Assembly: GCA_003454665.1 (NCBI GenBank)
Contig: DMKB01000114.1
Coordinates: 1-8,124 of the forward strand
Source: Nitrospiraceae bacterium
Lineage (GTDB): Bacteria > Nitrospirota > UBA9217
DNA: 8,124 bases
Direction of reading: 5' to 3'
A program made the position numbers and the translations under genes. The notes beneath the pieces are model-generated. The model ran no database searches. It saw only the letters and a program-made list of their open reading frames with translations, and was not told the DNA's origin. Below are positions 5,104 to 8,124 of the stretch, one piece after another. The first letter of the stretch is position 1; each line of letters opens with the position of its first letter.

Positions 5104-6342
5104 TTATTTCTTTGTCTTCGGACTGAATCGCCCGTTGATAACTTTCAGGCGGTAGGCAAAGAGCTTCAACGCGCTCTCCTGCTCCGCGCTCCTCTTGGGC
5201 ATGGATTTCAGCCGGGCAATCTCCTGCTCAAGGACCAGCGGCCGGTATAATGGCGCTTTCCCGATTTTCTCCCGGTGCGACCAGAGGGGCAGGTACGCTA
5301 CGCTCGACAGGGAAACCTTTCCTTCTTTTTTCACCACCCCGATGGTCAGGATGATCCCGTCCCCGCGATCCGCCCGCGAGTGTTTCCTGTTCTTGTACGA
5401 TACGCCGTAATTCTGGCTCGATATAAAATTGCCGAGACTGTAGGCAATGACCCCCTGCCTGCCGTCTTTCGCCGTATGCCGAACAACGGGCTGCAGCACG
5501 TGGGGATGGTGGCCGAGGATAATATCCGCACCGGCTTCTACCAGCTCCACAGCCGCCTTTTTCTGCCATGTCGTCGGGTTCTTTTTATATTCAACACCCC
5601 AGTGAAGGGAGACGACGACAAGATCAGCTGTCTTTCTCGCCTCCTTCACGTGTTTCACGGCCCGCGAGAGGTCTCTCTTGGACTTCATTCGCAGAAGGTT
5701 CACGCCAGGGGCGCTCGCTTTCTTCGGCGGGAGCTTTCTGTTCGAAGTGTAGGTATAGCCAAGAAAGGCCACGCGAAACCCGCCGGCCTCCAGGTATGGT
5801 ATCTCGGCCGCCTTCTTCTTCGTACTGCCTGCCCCGGTGTACACGATGCCGGCCTTCGCAATGTTTTCCAGGGTCCGCTCCAGGCCCTTGACACCTTTGT
5901 CCATCACATGGTTATTCGCAACCGATACAACATCCACCCCCGCCTTCTTGAGGGACGTGAGCAGGGCCGGTTTTGCATTAAACCGCGGATACCCCGATGC
6001 CGCGGACTTATGATCCACCGGTGTCTCCAGGTTCGCGAAGGTAATATCAGCGGCGCCGAGATAGGGGCTCACCTTGCTGAACAGCAGGTCGTAATTGTTT
6101 TTGTTCTTCGCAATGGCCTTCTGGATCGACCGGTGCATCATCACGTCCCCGACGGCGGAGATTACTATTTTATCCTGCGATGGCGGGGGGGTTACTGCTA
6201 GTGGAGGCATGCCGGATTTTTGCGCACAGGATTGAGGTAGACAGGAAAGGATTACAAGCAACAAGAGGAGAATATATTGTCTAAATCTCTGCGCGTTCGC
6301 ATTGATAATTTTACGATTACCCATACTTTTGTATTGTATCAC
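5104..6342 (-). CDS. CapA family protein (metallophosphoesterase-fold, capsule-synthesis type)
   Basis: A 412-residue protein of the CapA/PGA_cap family, related to the poly-gamma-glutamate capsule protein CapA/PgsA and built on a calcineurin-like metallophosphoesterase fold. Expected motifs are present in order: GDVMMH (65-70), FANLETP (102-108), VANNHVMDKG (141-150), SLHWGVEY (245-252), GHHPHVLQP (277-285) and YSLGNF (301-306). Residues 22-33 (QYILLLLLVILS) are a hydrophobic segment followed by C34 and C39. ILSC may be a lipobox, so an exported, membrane-anchored lipoprotein is likely. The start is uncertain: GTG at 6340-6342 has a weak purine stretch (AAGAGA) 9 nt upstream, while ATG at 6322-6324 has none but would remove only six residues. 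A surface-polymer role fits the downstream heptosyltransferase on the same strand, but no cap/pgs partners are visible and the substrate is unknown. Confidence 0.9.
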   Translation of the reverse strand: MIQYKSMGNRKIINANAQRFRQYILLLLLVILSCLPQSCAQKSGMPPLAVTPPPSQDKIVISAVGDVMMHRSIQKAIAKNKNNYDLLFSKVSPYLGAADITFANLETPVDHKSAASGYPRFNAKPALLTSLKKAGVDVVSVANNHVMDKGVKGLERTLENIAKAGIVYTGAGSTKKKAAEIPYLEAGGFRVAFLGYTYTSNRKLPPKKASAPGVNLLRMKSKRDLSRAVKHVKEARKTADLVVVSLHWGVEYKKNPTTWQKKAAVELVEAGADIILGHHPHVLQPVVRHTAKDGRQGVIAYSLGNFISSQNYGVSYKNRKHSRADRGDGIILTIGVVKKEGKVSLSSVAYLPLWSHREKIGKAPLYRPLVLEQEIARLKSMPKRSAEQESALKLFAYRLKVINGRFSPKTKK

Positions 6343-6404
6343 AATGAAAATCTCTTTTCTATGAAAAATAAACTGCCTGATAGGAATACCGCATCCTGTA
6401 TGGC

Positions 6405-6436
6405 GAAAAAAAGCCCCGCCTTAAAAAGGCGAGGCT
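6405..6436 (-). terminator. Rho-independent terminator of the RHS locus
   Basis: On the minus strand AGCCTCGCCTT pairs with AAGGCGGGGCT around TTT. That gives a stem of 4 + 6 bp with one internal mismatch (6412-6422 with 6426-6436). A run of six further T residues follows immediately (6406-6411). Position and direction fit the end of transcription coming from the RHS toxin gene, insulating the CapA gene that starts 63 bp further on. Confidence 0.85.
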
Positions 6437-6516
6437 ACTCCTGTATCCATGGCTGACCTTTCTCAATCAAACTATTTCACCAACTGGTAAAGAAATCGAT
6501 AAATACAACAATCATC

Positions 6517-6541
6517 GACGAGAAAATTTCATTTTCTCGTC
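6517..6541. repeat. 11-bp perfect hairpin downstream of the toxin gene
   Basis: GACGAGAAAAT (6517-6527) is the exact reverse complement of 6531-6541, with loop TTC. On the minus strand it is followed by GATGATTGTTGTATTT, which is T-rich but not a true T-run. It might be a weak terminator, a processing site or a short extragenic palindrome. Confidence 0.5.
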
Positions 6542-6573
6542 ACAGGGTGGATTTTTCCCTTGACAACTAGCCT

Positions 6574-6729
6574 TCAAATGAGTGATGTCAATGATCCCAA
6601 CATAGAAAGTGTCTTATTGCGCTTGTTCGCCATATCTGCATTAATTGTCAATTTAACGACTACAATATGGAACAAACGTTGATTTGATGCAAATGCTGAA
6701 GTACTGAAAGTCAAGGATACCCAAATGGC
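6574..6729 (-). other. 51-codon open frame directly after the toxin stop, possible gene remnant
   Basis: Reading on in the toxin frame past its TGA gives 51 sense codons and then another TGA. The first part (AIWVSLTFSTSAFASNQRLF) looks like the end of a signal peptide with an AFA cleavage site. The only ATG start leaves 19 residues (MANKRNKTLS...). It could be the 3' side of a secreted-protein gene that lost its start when the toxin module was inserted, a former toxin tail behind a new stop, or chance. I cannot decide from the sequence. Confidence 0.2.
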
Positions 6730-8124
6730 TCACTTGAAGCAGCAACCAGACATAGTCCTCGTTATTTGCTCCCAAGTTGCCGCATTTTCAAGGTAACTTA
6801 TTGCAAACGGTATTGTCCCATAGAGGTTATAAGTATAAACATGAAAAAGCTCATGTCGTAAAACACCCATGAGATCGACAGAACCAATTAAGGCAGCGTC
6901 GATGTTAATTGTATTAACAAACATTTCAGCTCGCGTGCCTGGCCTTAATAATTCCCATAAACCACCCTTTCTGACAGTAATGTCGCTGATGTTAACGACC
7001 ATATCATATTTGTTTAAATAATACTCTCTGTTTTCTTCAAGATACTCTTGTATTTTTGCATTGTCTGTAACATCTGGTCCAAGGATCGCATCTCCGCCGG
7101 CTGAAAGTGCAAAATCTACCGCGGCAGTTTCATACATAGTTTTCCATGGATCTCTTCCGCCCAAACCTGCAATTGCGCCACTGAATATACCCTTCGCAAC
7201 TGGTTTCGCTATGTATGTTCCAATCCAATCGTCCGCCTTATATGCACTTATCTGTTTGTTTACCCAAGAAGATGCAAAACTTATAACTGCAGATTTGATG
7301 ATATCTCCCGTCGTACCATCATTCAGATACGACATATAGCCTGAGAGCACGCCTGACCCCAATGGACCTCCATAATATTGCACTACAACATTTGCCACCA
7401 CTCTTATCATGGTGTGACTAAGCGCTCGTCTCCAGTATTCGTCACTCAGCGTCCCTGGATTGAATATTGCCTTGTGAACCTTTCTGAGATTTTGCTGCTG
7501 TCGCAACCGTTTTAACCACCGCCGCAAACCATGACCGCTTGGATCAATATAGTTGAGCGGATTATTGTTCACGTAGGAGTAGCGGTTGAGTGACTGTGGA
7601 TCAGCAAATCTCGGGACGATTGTATCAGGAGAGATGAATCTTCCCAGTACGGGATCATAGTATCGGGCATTGTAGAAGTACAGCCCCGTCTCAGCGTCGA
7701 ATTCCTGCGACGTGTATTTGTGGTTCACCGATACCGTGCCGACATCGGCCCTGGTCGCGCCGAAGGGATCGTAGAACACTTCTTCTTTCACTTCGCCAGT
7801 TGCATCGGTCACGATCCTGCTGCTGCCGAGGTGGTCCTGATGGTAATACAGGATGTCCGTGACTGAAGCCTTGAGAGCGATTCGCTTGCCGCCGGCGAAA
7901 ATATACTTTGAGCAGGCGCTGGCCTTGCACTCATAGAGTTTGCCGACGTAGAGGGTCGTATCTGTCGGGGTAATCTTCTTTATCCTGGCGCCATTTCCAT
8001 CATACACGAATCTTGTTGTCGAGCCGCCCAGGGTCACGGTATCGGGCTTGTTGTCGTAGTCATAGGTGATGGTTCTGATGCTGTCTGATTCCATATTCCC
8101 GTTGTCATCGTACGTGTAGGTCTT
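6730..8124 (-). CDS. RHS repeat-associated core protein with C-terminal HExxH toxin module (5' end beyond window)
   Basis: The frame is open to the right edge (KTYTYDDNGN precedes the methionine at 8094), so only the C-terminal 464 residues are seen; the numbering here starts at 8124. YD-repeat segments appear at 3-10, 21-30 and 39-51. The RHS core follows, with HQDHLGSSRIVTDATG (95-110), FYDPFGA (117-123), GLYFYNARYYDPVLGRFIS (147-165) and SLNRYSYVNNNPLNYIDPSG (178-197). RHS proteins form a shell around a C-terminal effector that is cut off at the DPxG motif. The effector part (198-464) begins basic (RRWLKRLRQQQ), has a glycine-rich hydrophobic middle (about 241-350), and ends with VLRHELFHVY. 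HELFH (424-428) is an HExxH zinc motif, with E446 and E452 as candidate third ligands. A metallopeptidase toxin is therefore inferred. Base composition drops in this module, as expected for an exchanged cassette. Confidence 0.9.
   Translation of the reverse strand, partial: KTYTYDDNGNMESDSIRTITYDYDNKPDTVTLGGSTTRFVYDGNGARIKKITPTDTTLYVGKLYECKASACSKYIFAGGKRIALKASVTDILYYHQDHLGSSRIVTDATGEVKEEVFYDPFGATRADVGTVSVNHKYTSQEFDAETGLYFYNARYYDPVLGRFISPDTIVPRFADPQSLNRYSYVNNNPLNYIDPSGHGLRRWLKRLRQQQNLRKVHKAIFNPGTLSDEYWRRALSHTMIRVVANVVVQYYGGPLGSGVLSGYMSYLNDGTTGDIIKSAVISFASSWVNKQISAYKADDWIGTYIAKPVAKGIFSGAIAGLGGRDPWKTMYETAAVDFALSAGGDAILGPDVTDNAKIQEYLEENREYYLNKYDMVVNISDITVRKGGLWELLRPGTRAEMFVNTINIDAALIGSVDLMGVLRHELFHVYTYNLYGTIPFAISYLENAATWEQITRTMSGCCFK

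Larger units (their letters stand above)
6343..6729. other. 387-bp gap downstream of the RHS toxin gene
   Basis: This is where an immunity gene would be expected, but none of convincing size is seen on the minus strand. It contains a short open frame directly after the toxin stop (6574-6729), an 11-bp hairpin (6517-6541), the terminator (6405-6436), and then the leader of the CapA gene. Confidence 0.55.

Noticed and set aside
5275..6201. 308-codon plus-strand open frame
   Set aside because: It is fully antisense to the CapA-family gene, which shows all its motifs in the minus frame; the long shadow reflects that gene's codon bias.
8092..8094. methionine codon as the start of the RHS protein
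   Set aside because: The frame continues upstream to the window edge with a YD-repeat sequence (YTYDDNGN), so this methionine is internal.

Overview
The window looks like a chromosomal stretch of a Gram-negative, probably anaerobic bacterium of the Desulfobacterota/Nitrospirota kind. This is an inference from three things: an Fe-S/DUF3786 protein of the sort found in acetyl-CoA-pathway anaerobes, a DsrE/DsrF-like sulfur-relay protein, and an LPS-core heptosyltransferase. Genes are widely spaced, and the gaps are full of short dispersed repeats.

Left part (1-2600, all minus strand): the 5' part of an Fe-S/DUF3786 protein (1-513, continuing off the left edge); a repeat- and hairpin-rich gap (514-963); a two-gene unit made of a DsrE2-like protein (1443-2063) followed by a 142-residue unknown protein (964-1392); and a 76-residue protein built from two similar helical segments (2368-2598) with its own extended -10 promoter.

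Middle (2599-3561): a 516-bp divergent gap holds a perfect 35-bp inverted repeat with a 174-bp spacer, then a palindrome and a good sigma70-type promoter. These precede the only plus-strand gene, an unrecognised 148-residue soluble protein (3115-3561).

Envelope block (3646-6342, minus): a CapA-family lipoprotein-like protein upstream (5104-6342) and a GT9 lipopolysaccharide heptosyltransferase I (3646-4695) downstream. The 408 bp between them are mostly repeats: inverted remnants of a TTCGCG-type repeat enclosing a CACNGA repeat and a 106-bp MITE-like element. Repeat sequence also forms the last codons of the heptosyltransferase.

Right part (6343-8124, minus): the C-terminal end of an RHS/YD-repeat polymorphic toxin, entering from the right edge. 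The conserved RHS core ends at DPSGHG. It is followed by an AT-richer C-terminal module carrying HELFH (an HExxH zincin motif), so the effector is probably a metallopeptidase. No convincing immunity gene follows. There is only a short open frame of uncertain status, a hairpin, and a clear Rho-independent terminator that separates this locus from the CapA gene.

The most notable items are the RHS-linked zincin toxin without a visible immunity partner, and the set of intergenic repeats whose core words recur every 9-10 bp. No RNA gene, CRISPR array, transposase or integrase gene was seen.
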